Shown: piece by piece, positions 25,769-35,119 of the stretch
Layout: each line of letters begins with the position of its first letter
How positions within the stretch are numbered: position 1 is the first letter of the stretch
Source of the DNA: RGIG5579 sp045541915
GTDB lineage: Bacteria > Bacillota > Clostridia > Oscillospirales > SIG627
NCBI GenBank assembly: GCA_045541915.1
Contig: JAZQJZ010000039.1
Coordinates: forward strand, 1-64,000
Length of the DNA stretch: 64,000 bases
Direction: 5' to 3'
Notes under the pieces: model-generated
Databases searched by the model: none
What the model saw: the letters and a program-made list of their open reading frames with translations, nothing else
What the model was told of the DNA's origin: nothing
Made by a program: the position numbers and the translations under genes

Positions 25769-28700
25769 ATGCTTCTTCTTTCCTGCCTGAGAAAGGAAAA
25801 GGATTTTGCGCCTCTCCTTTCCGCCTTGAAAAAAGAGAAGAAACCGGTACTGGTCACGGGAATTGCCTCCTCTCTTCGGCTTCTCTTCCCCGGCGCCGTA
25901 CTTCTTGCCACCGGCGAAAAAGCGCTGATCCTGCTCCCCGGCGAAACCGAAGCCGCAGAGTGGGCCGGTGCCCTGTCGTCGGTCTTTCCGCGTACCTATT
26001 TTTTTCCGGCAAGGGATTTTTCCCTGGTTCGGGTGGATTCCTCCAGCCGTGATTTCTCCCTCCAGAGGCTGAAGGTTCTGTCTGCGGTTGCCGCCGGGAA
26101 TTTTGACTGTGTGGTCACCACCGTGGAGGCCGCCTGTCAAGCCACCCTCCCCCGGGATGTGATGGCAAAGCTCTCCCGCACCCTTTCCGTGGGGGAAACC
26201 CTTCCCAAGGAGGAAATTCTGGCCTTTCTTCTGGAGGCCGGCTACCGGGAAACAGATCGGGTGGAGGGGCCGGGTCAGTTTGCTACCCGCGGCGATATTA
26301 TCGATGTCTTTCTGGCCGGGGAGGAAAAGCCCGTCAGAATGGAACTGTTTGGGGACGAGATCGACGCCATGGGCAGCTTTGATCTCCTTACTCAAAGAAG
26401 AATTGAAAACCTTTCCTCTGTTACCCTCACCCCGGCAGAGGAGATCACCTTTTCTGCCTCTGACCGAGCCATCATTTCTGACTTTTTAAAGGAAGAGATG
26501 GAAAAGAGCGCCCCGTCAGAAAAAGAAAAAAGAGTGTTCATCCGGGATCTGCTGGACCGAATGGAAAACGGAATGGATTTCGCCAGGGATCTGTTTTTGC
26601 CCCTGGTCTACCGATTTTCCACCCTTCTGGACTATTTCCGGGAGGAAACGGTGTTCCTTTATGAGCAAGGGAACGCCCGGGAGGCCCTGCGCGTGGCAGA
26701 GGGCTTTCTTCAGGAGGAGCTTTCTGCTCTCTATGAAGACAACAAGACCCTCCTTCCGCCAAAGCATCTCCGCCTTCTGGAATCCTTTGACGACCTTGCC
26801 GCCCGTCTTTCCGGCTTTCGCACCGTCTTAATGGAAAACTTTTTTGCCGGAAAAAGTCAAATTCCCCCCAGCGGCATTTTTTCCTTCCGCACCCGTACCT
26901 CCGCGGTAGGCTTTCAGGATCTGCCCCGTTTTTCCGAAACCCTTTCCGGCTTAAGAGAGGATGGTTATAAAACCCTTGTTTTGTGTGAAAATTCCATGGC
27001 GGCCCGGAATCTGGAGCAGTATTTTACCCAGAAGGGGGCATCCGCCACGGTTCTCACCGGCCGGGAGGAAATTTCCCTTTCCGGGATCGTGGGTATTCTG
27101 CCTCGCAGCGCCCCGGGAGGAGAGATGATCCGGGAGGGCTTTGAGCTGGCAGATTCCAAATTTGCCCTGTTGTGCGACTTTTCCGGAAAAACCGTCAAAA
27201 AGAGAAAAAAGAACCAAAGTCCCGTAAAAGAAAGCGCCAAGGAGAAAATCCTTTCCTATACCGATCTTTCGGTGGGGGATTATGTGGTCCATTCCGGTCA
27301 CGGAATCGGCTTGTTTTCCGGAGTGGAAAAGCTCCGGGGAGCCGACGGCACCCAAAAGGATTTTATTAAGATCGCCTATGCCGGAACGGACGTGCTTTAT
27401 GTGCCCTGCTCCAATCTGGACTCGGTTTCCAAATACATTGGCCCCAAAAGCGATTCCGCCAACTTAAAATTGCATAAATTGGGCGGTGCAGAGTGGCACA
27501 AGGCCAAAAGCCGCGCAAAAAAAAGCGCTAAGGACATTGCAAAAAAACTGACGCTTCTGTATGCCCAGCGCCAGAAAATGAAGGGCTATGCCTTCTCTCC
27601 CGATACCCCCTGGCAAGGGGAGTTTGAGGACGCCTTTCCCTATGGGGAGACCGAGGGTCAGCTTCGGGCCACCCGGGAGATCAAGGAGGATATGGAAAAA
27701 CCCGTTCCCATGGACCGGCTCCTCTGCGGCGATGTGGGCTTCGGCAAGACCGAGGTGGCACTGCGCGGCGTGTTCAAGTGTGTGATGGATTCCAAGCAGG
27801 CGGCCATTCTGGTGCCCACCACCATTCTGGCCTGGCAGCATTATCAAACGATTCTTTCCCGGTTTAAAGGGTATCCGGTGCGCATTGAAATGCTCTCCCG
27901 GTTCCGCACCAAAAAGGAACAGGCGGAAATTCTGAAAAGGACCGCCGCCGGAGAGATCGACATTCTGGTGGGAACCCATCGGCTTCTTCAGCCGGACGTG
28001 GTCTTTCCCCATCTGGGCTTTCTTGTGATCGATGAGGAGCAGCGCTTTGGCGTCACCCACAAGGAGCGCTTAAAGGAGATTTCCCAAGGGGTGGATGTGC
28101 TCACCCTCACCGCCACTCCCATTCCCAGAACCCTGAATATGGCCCTTGGGGGCATTAAGGATATGAGCCTTCTGGAGGAGGCGCCGGAGGATCGGCTCCC
28201 GGTGCAGACCTATGTGCTGGAGTTTAACCGGGGTCTTTTGGATGAGGCCATCCGGAGAGAGCTTCGCCGTGGCGGCCAGGTCTTCTATCTTCACAACAAT
28301 ATTGAGGAATTGGAAGGGCGGATCCCCTCCCTTCAAAGAAGCTTTCCCGATGCCAATATTGCCCTTGCCCACGGAAAAATGGACAAGGACTCCCTTTCCG
28401 ATGTGTGGAAGGAGATGATGGATCATAACATTGACATTCTCCTTTGTACCACCATCATCGAAACGGGCGTGGATCTGCCCGACGCCAACACGCTCATTGT
28501 AGAAAACGCCGATCACTTCGGTCTCTCCCAGCTGCATCAGATCCGCGGCCGGGTGGGTAGATCCGACCGAAAGGCCTATGCGTATTTCACCTACCGCCGG
28601 GGTAAAATGCTCTCGGAGATCTCCGTGAAGCGCCTGGAGGCCATCCGGGAATACACCCGGTTTGGCTCCGGCTTTCAGATCGCCCTGCGGGACCTGGAGA

Positions 28701-29284
28701 TCCGGGGCGCCGGCAATCTTTTGGGCGCGGAGCAATCCGGCCATCTTGACAGCGTAGGGTATGATATGTTTATGAAGATCCTTTCCGATGCCGTGCTGGA
28801 GGAAAGGGGTGAAAAGGGGAAGGAAAAGACCGACTGTACCGTGGATCTGGCGCTGGACGGCTTCATTCCCGAGTCCTATGTGCCCACTCCCTCCACCCGA
28901 ATGGATCTGTATCGGAAGATCGCCTCGCTGAAAACCCAGGAGGACGCGCTGGATCTGACCGATGAAATGCTGGATCGCTTCGGAGATGTGCCCAGAAGCG
29001 TGAGAAACCTGTTTTCCGTGGCCCTGCTTCGGGCCCTGGCGGAGGAAGTTTTGTGTGAAAAGATCACCCAGCGGCAGAAAAAGGTCACCTTTACCTTCTC
29101 TTCTGTGAAGGAGGAGGCTCTGGTGCTTCTGTCTGCGGTGTATGCCTCCCGGCTCACCCTTTCCTTTGGCGGAAAACCGGGCGTAACTCTGACCTTAAAT
29201 GAAAAAGAAAGCATCCTGGAGCAGTGTCGTGCTCTGCTTTCCCACCTGCAAGGCTTTTTGCAAGATCTGGAAAAAAGCGAATAA
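25769..29284 (+). CDS. mfd: transcription-repair coupling factor
   Basis: Mfd removes stalled RNA polymerase at DNA lesions and recruits UvrA. The product has about 1171 residues. Order of parts: UvrB-like N-terminal modules (VEGPGQFATRGDIIDVF), the RNA polymerase-interacting domain (LSVGDYVVHSGHGIGLF), the RecG-like translocase with GDVGFGKTEVALRG, VIDEEQRFGVTHKE and ETGVDLPDANT, then a C-terminal TRCF domain. ATG 25769 has AAAGGAT nine bases upstream and is preferred over an in-frame TTG at 25724. It starts 58 bases after ymdB and is followed by a foldase gene. Confidence 0.96.
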   Translation: MLLLSCLRKEKDFAPLLSALKKEKKPVLVTGIASSLRLLFPGAVLLATGEKALILLPGETEAAEWAGALSSVFPRTYFFPARDFSLVRVDSSSRDFSLQRLKVLSAVAAGNFDCVVTTVEAACQATLPRDVMAKLSRTLSVGETLPKEEILAFLLEAGYRETDRVEGPGQFATRGDIIDVFLAGEEKPVRMELFGDEIDAMGSFDLLTQRRIENLSSVTLTPAEEITFSASDRAIISDFLKEEMEKSAPSEKEKRVFIRDLLDRMENGMDFARDLFLPLVYRFSTLLDYFREETVFLYEQGNAREALRVAEGFLQEELSALYEDNKTLLPPKHLRLLESFDDLAARLSGFRTVLMENFFAGKSQIPPSGIFSFRTRTSAVGFQDLPRFSETLSGLREDGYKTLVLCENSMAARNLEQYFTQKGASATVLTGREEISLSGIVGILPRSAPGGEMIREGFELADSKFALLCDFSGKTVKKRKKNQSPVKESAKEKILSYTDLSVGDYVVHSGHGIGLFSGVEKLRGADGTQKDFIKIAYAGTDVLYVPCSNLDSVSKYIGPKSDSANLKLHKLGGAEWHKAKSRAKKSAKDIAKKLTLLYAQRQKMKGYAFSPDTPWQGEFEDAFPYGETEGQLRATREIKEDMEKPVPMDRLLCGDVGFGKTEVALRGVFKCVMDSKQAAILVPTTILAWQHYQTILSRFKGYPVRIEMLSRFRTKKEQAEILKRTAAGEIDILVGTHRLLQPDVVFPHLGFLVIDEEQRFGVTHKERLKEISQGVDVLTLTATPIPRTLNMALGGIKDMSLLEEAPEDRLPVQTYVLEFNRGLLDEAIRRELRRGGQVFYLHNNIEELEGRIPSLQRSFPDANIALAHGKMDKDSLSDVWKEMMDHNIDILLCTTIIETGVDLPDANTLIVENADHFGLSQLHQIRGRVGRSDRKAYAYFTYRRGKMLSEISVKRLEAIREYTRFGSGFQIALRDLEIRGAGNLLGAEQSGHLDSVGYDMFMKILSDAVLEERGEKGKEKTDCTVDLALDGFIPESYVPTPSTRMDLYRKIASLKTQEDALDLTDEMLDRFGDVPRSVRNLFSVALLRALAEEVLCEKITQRQKKVTFTFSSVKEEALVLLSAVYASRLTLSFGGKPGVTLTLNEKESILEQCRALLSHLQGFLQDLEKSE

Positions 29285-29307
29285 ATTTACCGAAAGGATT
29301 TCCCGTT

Positions 29308-30390
29308 ATGAAAAAAACTCTGTTTCGCTCTGTTCTGTTCCTTTTGATCGTGGCTTTGATGGCACCTGTTTTTTCCGGATGCGGTCCGGAAAGCGCCCGT
29401 GCCTGCATTTCCTATGGGGACTATCAGGTGAGCCGCGCTACCTATCTGTACCTTTGCAGCTCCACTAAGACCGAATATCTCTATGAGGCCTATGGGGTGG
29501 ATTCCTCCACCGTGACTGCCGGTCAGTTGACGGATAAGGAGGTCATCTGGAAGGCAGTGGCTGCCGACGGTACCACCGCCGGGGATGCCTTGAAGTCCGA
29601 GGTTCTGGAATCCTTGGAGCTGTATCTTTATTTCCGCCAGTATGCCAAGGATCAGGGGTATGAGCTGAATGCTGAGCAGATCAAAATGGTCAAGAACGAA
29701 TTTGACTCCATGGTGGCGGAAAACTTTGGAGATAAGAAAAAATTCAATGAGTACCTTTCCAAGTACGGCTCTAATTATGACGAACTTTTGGAATACAACA
29801 TGATCCAGGTCCATGCCTATCAGGGCGAGCAGCTTCTCTTTGGAGAGGGCGGCTCTATGGCCGTCAGCCAGGATAGTGCCAAGAAGTATTTTGATAAGAA
29901 TTACATCACCGCAGAGTGTCTGTTTATCAACACCTCCTCCAAGACCTATCCCAACGGCAAGGTGGTGATCCTGCCGGAGGAGGAAAAGAAGGAGAAGGAG
30001 GATCTGGTCCATTCTCTGGAAGCGAAAATTCGTGCCGGAGAGGATTTTGCCTCTCTTGCCGTGGCCCATTCCGATCTTGCCGTGACCGAGGAGGAGGCTG
30101 CCCGTGGCTTTACCTTCTCTGCCGGTGGCTTTGTCAATGAAAAAGCGGAAGAAGCAGCCTTTGCTGCCAAGGAGGGAGAGTTGGTTCGGGTGGATACGGA
30201 AAAGGGAAGCTATCTGATCCGCCGCAAGGCGCTGGATCAGTCCTATTATGCCGAAGCCAGCGAAGACATTCTGGATCTTCTGAAGAATGCCAAAAAAGCC
30301 TCTCTTGTGGCCGATCACCTGGAGGATTTCAAATTGGACGAGGACTTCTTAAACGGAGTTGATATTTCCGCCATTCCTCATTTGGTGTAA
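29308..30390 (+). CDS. PrsA/SurA-like peptidyl-prolyl isomerase lipoprotein
   Basis: The 360-residue product has a lipoprotein signal peptide (MKKTLFRSVLFLLIVALMAP, lipobox FSGC), a helical SurA-N-like segment (about 60-200), and a parvulin-type rotamase domain (about 205-330). Parts of that domain are AECLFINTSSKT, IRAGEDFASLAVAHSD and GFTFSAGGFVNEKAEEAAF. Such proteins fold secreted proteins outside the membrane. The domain is diverged, so catalytic activity is not assured. AAAGGA precedes the ATG, and it follows mfd by 23 bases. Confidence 0.82.
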   Translation: MKKTLFRSVLFLLIVALMAPVFSGCGPESARACISYGDYQVSRATYLYLCSSTKTEYLYEAYGVDSSTVTAGQLTDKEVIWKAVAADGTTAGDALKSEVLESLELYLYFRQYAKDQGYELNAEQIKMVKNEFDSMVAENFGDKKKFNEYLSKYGSNYDELLEYNMIQVHAYQGEQLLFGEGGSMAVSQDSAKKYFDKNYITAECLFINTSSKTYPNGKVVILPEEEKKEKEDLVHSLEAKIRAGEDFASLAVAHSDLAVTEEEAARGFTFSAGGFVNEKAEEAAFAAKEGELVRVDTEKGSYLIRRKALDQSYYAEASEDILDLLKNAKKASLVADHLEDFKLDEDFLNGVDISAIPHLV

Positions 30391-30414
30391 GAGAAGGGCC
30401 CGGACAAGTTTCTA

Positions 30415-30443
30415 TTGCAATTATTTGAAAAATATGTTACAAT
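30415..30443 (+). promoter_or_regulatory. promoter of the two-component operon
   Basis: TTGCAA (30415-30420), 17 bases, and TACAAT (30438-30443) lie 69 bases before the response regulator start. Confidence 0.65.
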
Positions 30444-30511
30444 CGTATGAAAAGAGGGAAAAAAGTCGAAGTCCCGTTCCCTTGGATCAGTAACGAGAAA
30501 GGAAGCGTTCC

Positions 30512-31198
30512 ATGGCAAACAAAATTCTTGTTGTAGATGACGATTTGAATATTTGCGAAGTATTAAAGTTTTATTTGGAAAACGACGGATATGAAGTCAA
30601 GTGCGCAAACGATGGCGCGGAGGCGGTGGAGGTCTTCAAGATTTACGAGCCGGATCTGGTTTTGCTTGACATTATGATGCCCAAAAAGGACGGCTGGCAG
30701 GTTTGCCGTGAGATTCGCGAGATCAGCGCAAAGCCGGTGATCATGCTTTCCGCCAAGGGAGAGGTGTTCGATAAGGTTTTGGGTCTGGAATTGGGCGCGG
30801 ATGACTTTATTGTAAAGCCCTTTGATATGAAAGAGGTTGCCGCCAGGATCAAGGCGGTGCTCCGTCGGTATAACAGCCGGGACAAGTTCAATACCGATGA
30901 GGTCATCAAGTTCGATAATCTTGAGATCTCCAAGCAGAAATACGAATTGAAGCTTTGCGGCAAGGTAGTGGATGTTCCCCCCAAGGAGCTGGAGCTTTTG
31001 TACTTCCTCACCTCCAATTATAACCGGGTGTTCACCCGTGATCAGCTTCTGGATAAGGTTTGGGGCTTTGACTACCTGGGCGATTCCAGAACGGTGGATG
31101 TGCACGTGAAGCGCCTCCGCGAAAAGCTGGAAGGTGTCAGCGACAAATGGATCTTGAAAACGGTCTGGGGCGTAGGATATAAGTTCGAATTGCTCTGA
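30512..31198 (+). CDS. OmpR/PhoB-family response regulator
   Basis: The 228-residue protein has a receiver domain with acidic residues in LVVDDDLN, phospho-acceptor Asp in LVLLDIMMP and a Lys in FIVKPFDM. A winged-helix effector domain follows (VPPKELELLYFL, FTRDQLLDKVWGFDY, RTVDVHVKRLREKL). It is paired with the kinase downstream; the following HtrA-like gene recalls WalRK operons, but the kinase lacks a PAS domain, so I do not assign WalR. AAAGGAAG precedes the ATG. Confidence 0.93.
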   Translation: MANKILVVDDDLNICEVLKFYLENDGYEVKCANDGAEAVEVFKIYEPDLVLLDIMMPKKDGWQVCREIREISAKPVIMLSAKGEVFDKVLGLELGADDFIVKPFDMKEVAARIKAVLRRYNSRDKFNTDEVIKFDNLEISKQKYELKLCGKVVDVPPKELELLYFLTSNYNRVFTRDQLLDKVWGFDYLGDSRTVDVHVKRLREKLEGVSDKWILKTVWGVGYKFELL

Positions 31199-31216
31199 CC
31201 TTCCCTGGCGAGAACA

Positions 31217-31281
31217 CGCAGGGCAAATCTGGTTTTTCTTTGGACCTGCGTTCTTCTTTGGGGAGAGCGCAGGCCCTTTTT
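31217..31281 (+). promoter_or_regulatory. possible alternative hairpins between regulator and kinase
   Basis: CCTGCG (31245-31250) can pair either with CGCAGG at 31217-31222 or with CGCAGG at 31268-31273; the second pairing is followed by CCCTTTTTAT. This is the form of an attenuator in the 106-base gap of an operon where genes usually abut. The stems are short, so this is only a suggestion. Confidence 0.35.
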
Positions 31282-31304
31282 ATCTCTAATTTGCAGGTTT
31301 TGTT

Positions 31305-32747
31305 ATGAAAACACAACGATACACCCGATACGCGATCCTGTTTTTTGTCCTGTTTTTCTCCCTGGCGGCGATCCTTGGCGCTTTTTTGAGCGTTTCTTTG
31401 AAATCGTACGCAAGACAGGAGAAGGAGGAGGAGCTGGAAAGTCGCGCCCGGAGCATTCAGCAGAGCATCACTGCCATGATCAGCCTCACCCAGCAGGATT
31501 TTCAGTATCTTCTGGACAATGAAAGCCACCTGCTTTATGAAATGCTGGCCAGCCAGCGGGGCGGTGGAGAGGTGGAGCTTTTTATCACGGACCAAACCGG
31601 TACCATTCTCATTTCCGCTCCCTATAGCGGCAGCGACGATGTTTCCTTTGACGAAATGACCCTTGCCACGGAAAAAGCCCGCGCCGACCTTTCCTTTGAA
31701 TCCGATTTGGGCGGGATCTATGACAAGGCCCGTCTGATCCGCGTGGTGCTTTTGGAAAAGGAGTTTTCCGATTCCCGTCTGCAGAGAGTGGGCGCCGTGT
31801 TTCTCTCTGTTCCCATTCAAACCCAGTCACCCCTTCTTTCTAATGTGCGATCGGGGCTTTTGATGGGCTTTTTCTTCCTGGTTTTGCTCACCGGCGCGTG
31901 CATTATTTGGATCGATCGGGAGATCCTTCGTCCCTTAAAATGGCTGGATGAGGCGGCAGAGAGCTTTGCCAAGGGGGATTTTTCCAAGCGTTTGCCGGAA
32001 CACGGCGGTACGATCACTCCGCTTTTGAGAGCATATAATGAAATGGCGGAAAAGGTGGAGAAAAATGAGACCCTCCATCAGACCTTCATTTCCAACGTGT
32101 CCCACGATCTGCGCACTCCCTTGACTACCATCGGCGGTTTTGTGCAGAATATGATGCAGGGGACCATTCCTCCGGATCGGATGGATCACTATTACCGGAT
32201 CATTTTAGATGAGGTGAACCGTCTTTCCCGTCTGGTGCAGACCCTTTTGGAAACCAGCCGGATGACCGCCGGAGAGAGAAAATATCATTTTGTCCCCACG
32301 GATATTTGTGAGTTGGGACGCATCACCCTCCTTTCCTTTGAAAAAAGGCTGGAGGAAAAAGGAATCCAGGTCTCCTTCGAGGCCACGGAGGATTCCATGA
32401 CTGTTCGCGCCGATCAGGACGCCATCTGCCAGGTGATCTACAATCTTCTGGACAATGCCATCAAATTTACTCCCGAAGATGGCTCTCTTTCCATTGACAT
32501 TACCCGGGAAGAGAAAAAGGTGTTCTTTGCCGTGACCAATTCCGGCGACGGGATTCCGGAGGAGGAGGTGGCACACCTGTTCGACCGCTTCTATAAATCC
32601 GACCGAAGCCGCGGTCTGGATAAAAAGGGAATGGGACTTGGCCTTTTCATTGCCAAATCCATTGTCAGCGCCCACGGAGAAGAAATTTGGGTGGAAAGCG
32701 AAGAAAAGAGATATACCCGATTCATTTTCAGTTTGTCCTTGATATAA
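31305..32747 (+). CDS. sensor histidine kinase
   Basis: The 480-residue membrane kinase has two helices (YAILFFVLFFSLAAILGAFL at the start and LLMGFFFLVLLTGACIIW near residue 190) framing an extracytoplasmic sensor domain of about 150 residues. A HAMP domain follows, then the phospho-acceptor H-box SNVSHDLRTPLTTIGG, N-box NLLDNAIKFTPEDG, and G-boxes NSGDGIPEEE and GMGLGLFIAKSI. All catalytic motifs are present. The ligand is unknown. It is the partner of the preceding regulator; its ribosome site is weak. Confidence 0.92.
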   Translation: MKTQRYTRYAILFFVLFFSLAAILGAFLSVSLKSYARQEKEEELESRARSIQQSITAMISLTQQDFQYLLDNESHLLYEMLASQRGGGEVELFITDQTGTILISAPYSGSDDVSFDEMTLATEKARADLSFESDLGGIYDKARLIRVVLLEKEFSDSRLQRVGAVFLSVPIQTQSPLLSNVRSGLLMGFFFLVLLTGACIIWIDREILRPLKWLDEAAESFAKGDFSKRLPEHGGTITPLLRAYNEMAEKVEKNETLHQTFISNVSHDLRTPLTTIGGFVQNMMQGTIPPDRMDHYYRIILDEVNRLSRLVQTLLETSRMTAGERKYHFVPTDICELGRITLLSFEKRLEEKGIQVSFEATEDSMTVRADQDAICQVIYNLLDNAIKFTPEDGSLSIDITREEKKVFFAVTNSGDGIPEEEVAHLFDRFYKSDRSRGLDKKGMGLGLFIAKSIVSAHGEEIWVESEEKRYTRFIFSLSLI

Positions 32748-32780
32748 ACGAAAATAGGTCCGATCAAAGGATGTGGTAAT

Positions 32781-33677
32781 ATGGAAAATAAGCAAAAAAA
32801 AGAGGGAGAAGCCACGGAACGAAAGGTAACCCGTTACGGCGGCTATTCCTCCCGATTCCAATATGAAAAAAGCAAGGAAAAAAAGAGAAGTGCCTGGAGC
32901 TCCGCTTTACAGATCTTGCTCCTTTTGGCCCTTGTTGCTGTCCTTGCTCTTTGCGCCGGCGTGCTTTATAAGGTTTTTCTGGCGCCGCCCCAGTCCTCCT
33001 CCGAGGGCGACGGCAGTGGCACGGTAAAGGTGCCCACCCAGGCCCAGCTCAATCAGATCGCGCAGGATCCGGGAGAGATGCTGGAGGAGGTGGAATACTC
33101 CATGATCACCTTGGAGGTGACGGGAGAGGACGGTGCCCGGCAATACGGTACCGGCTTTATGATCTCCACCCAGGGCTATGCCCTCTGCTCCTCCAAGCTG
33201 GTCCATCCGGAGGTGACGGGAGAAGTGAGAGCCTATGACTCTGACGGCCTGAGCTATTCTGTTTCCCTGGCAGAAACGGTGGCGGACTTGGGCTTTTCCG
33301 TGATCCATCTCCAGGACTGCTTCGGCGCCATCACCTCCTCTGTGGGGAATTTCTCCTTTGTGGATCGGGGCGAGGTGCTGTATGTATTGGGATCGGTCTA
33401 TCCCCGAGAATATTATGGTACCGCCCTTTCGGGCATTGCCGCCTCTGTGGGAAAGAATCTTCAGGTGACCTTGAATGGAAAAAGCATCTTTGTTCCGGTT
33501 GTCTTTTTGGACGTTGTGCCCAATGAAAGCCTTTACGGCGGCCCGGTGGTGGATTCCGCCGGCAACGTCATCGGCTTTTGCACCGATGCCGTCACATCTC
33601 CCTACGGAAATCTCACCGGGGCCGTCTCCATCAACGTGATCCTCTCTCTGGTCAATGATCTTTTGGGAGAGAATTAG
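32781..33677 (+). CDS. membrane-anchored HtrA-like protein, catalytic triad degenerate
   Basis: The 298-residue product has a basic cytosolic head, a membrane helix (about 42-64) and an external trypsin-like domain with HtrA landmarks. Aligning those landmarks by eye, the usual TNxHVV histidine falls on Lys139 (GYALCSSKLV), the aspartate is kept as Asp169 (ADLGFSVI), and the GNSGGP serine falls on Tyr252 (SLYGGPVV). Two of three catalytic residues therefore seem lost, while the fold motifs GGPVVDSAGNVIGF remain. It may be a sensor or scaffold protein. There is no PDZ domain. It lies 33 bases after the kinase, so it may act in the same pathway. Confidence 0.75.
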   Translation: MENKQKKEGEATERKVTRYGGYSSRFQYEKSKEKKRSAWSSALQILLLLALVAVLALCAGVLYKVFLAPPQSSSEGDGSGTVKVPTQAQLNQIAQDPGEMLEEVEYSMITLEVTGEDGARQYGTGFMISTQGYALCSSKLVHPEVTGEVRAYDSDGLSYSVSLAETVADLGFSVIHLQDCFGAITSSVGNFSFVDRGEVLYVLGSVYPREYYGTALSGIAASVGKNLQVTLNGKSIFVPVVFLDVVPNESLYGGPVVDSAGNVIGFCTDAVTSPYGNLTGAVSINVILSLVNDLLGEN

Positions 33678-33692
33678 GAAAGGAATCGGTTT

Positions 33693-34934
33693 ATGCAGCT
33701 GAACGAAAACATTAAACTTTTGCCGGAGGCGGGAATTACCATTCAAAAACGAGTTTCCGACTTTCTTACCACCTCCCCCTCCTCCACCCTGATCCGTCTG
33801 GATCAGACCTTGATGAATATGCCCTTGCCTTCTCTGGTGACCGAGGAAATGAAACGGGCGGTGGATGAGGTGGCGGCGCCCTTTGGGGTGCGGCTGAATA
33901 GTCCCTGGTCCGGCTATGAAAGCCTGAAAAAAGCAGTCAAGGAGCACATTTCTTCCCTGGGCGGTAGCATTTCGGAGAGCGAGGTGTTTATCACCTCCGG
34001 CCTGGAAAGCGCCCATTCCTGTCTGGCACAGCTTTTCGGTCCGGAAAACAATGTGTTGCTCTCCGACCCCTGCGAGCGCAATCTTCTGCAGCTTCAGCAG
34101 AGCCTTGGCCGGAATCTGGCCTTTGTACGCAACCGGCCGGAAAACCGCTTTATCCCCCTGCCGGATGAAACCCCGGAGGATCTGATCTATCTTTCCTCCC
34201 CCGATCTTGTGACCGGCGTGGCAATGGATCGGGAAAGCTTGAAAATTTGGGTGGATTATGCCAATGAAACCGGCGGCGTGATCCTTTACGATGCCTCCCT
34301 TTCCGAATACATCCGGGATGAGAACTTTCCCCGGTCTATCTATGAGATCCCCGGCGCCGAAAATTGTGCCATCGAGCTGTTTTCCTTTGAAAAAGGCTTT
34401 GGGGTCAGGGAATTGAAGGTGGCCTATGTGATCCTGCCGGCCACTCTTACCCGAAACGGCACCAAGATCCGGGATCTTTGGTGCATCCGTCAGCCGGTGA
34501 CGGCCACACCCCCCAGCTTTGTGATGCAAAGGGCGGCAGAAATGCTCTTTTCCCAGGAAGCCAGGGCAGACACCCAGAAGCTGTTGCACCGGATCAAAAA
34601 GGTTGCCAATACCCTTTCCCAGGGTCTTAACAATGCCGGGATCCCCCATGTGGGAAACGAAACCAGCCCGTACCTTTGGGTGCAGTGTCCCGGAGAAATG
34701 AATGCCTGGCAGTGCTTTGATCTGCTTTTGGAAAAGGCAGGCGTGGTGGTCACGCCCGGCTCGCTCTTCGGCTACGGCGGAGAGCGGTTTATCCGGCTCA
34801 CCTCCTTTGGAATGCCGGACGAAGCGCTGGAGGCGGCAGAGCGCATTGCACTTTACCTTTCCCAGCCTGCGCAGGAGCCGGAGGATACCCCCACTCCCGA
34901 GGAAACGGCGGCCATGCTCTTTTCCCAGGAATAA
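33693..34934 (+). CDS. DapL-like aminotransferase-fold protein with altered PLP site
   Basis: The 413 residues align throughout with LL-diaminopimelate aminotransferase (fold type I), for example SIYEIPGAENCAIE, VMQRAAEMLFS and PGSLFGYGGERFIRLTSFG. The PLP lysine (Lys234) and Asp200 remain. By eye, the cofactor-contacting Asn of SPNNPTG becomes Leu172, the following Tyr of DAAY becomes Leu203, the Ser of SFSK becomes Glu233, and the phosphate-binding Arg becomes Lys242. It may have a different reaction or be non-catalytic. It follows the HtrA-like gene by 15 bases with GGAAAGGAA before its ATG and is the last gene of the operon. Confidence 0.75.
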   Translation: MQLNENIKLLPEAGITIQKRVSDFLTTSPSSTLIRLDQTLMNMPLPSLVTEEMKRAVDEVAAPFGVRLNSPWSGYESLKKAVKEHISSLGGSISESEVFITSGLESAHSCLAQLFGPENNVLLSDPCERNLLQLQQSLGRNLAFVRNRPENRFIPLPDETPEDLIYLSSPDLVTGVAMDRESLKIWVDYANETGGVILYDASLSEYIRDENFPRSIYEIPGAENCAIELFSFEKGFGVRELKVAYVILPATLTRNGTKIRDLWCIRQPVTATPPSFVMQRAAEMLFSQEARADTQKLLHRIKKVANTLSQGLNNAGIPHVGNETSPYLWVQCPGEMNAWQCFDLLLEKAGVVVTPGSLFGYGGERFIRLTSFGMPDEALEAAERIALYLSQPAQEPEDTPTPEETAAMLFSQE

Positions 34935-34958
34935 AGACGGCCTTTCACTGGAACCCGT

Positions 34959-34996
34959 AAGATGCGGCGAAGGATTTTCCTTGCCGCGTCTTTTTT
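34959..34996 (+). terminator. terminator of the two-component operon
   Basis: The stem AAGATGCGGC (34959-34968) with GCCGCGTCTT (34983-34992), including one G-T pair, is followed by TTTT. It lies 25 bases after the last stop. Confidence 0.85.
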
Positions 34997-35119
34997 CTTT
35001 GGGAAAACAGAAAAAAGCCAATTTCGGAAGGAAAAACCATTCTTTTTGTGAAAAAGAGATATAAAAGAGAGCTCTTTTTCGTTCAAACTGATGAAAAGAC
35101 AGAAAATCCTTCGTTTTCC

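Noticed and set aside
32907..35021. A 704-codon minus-strand frame over the HtrA-like and DapL-like genes
   Set aside because: Low-complexity His/Gly/Lys-rich translation, no motif, and it crosses a terminator.
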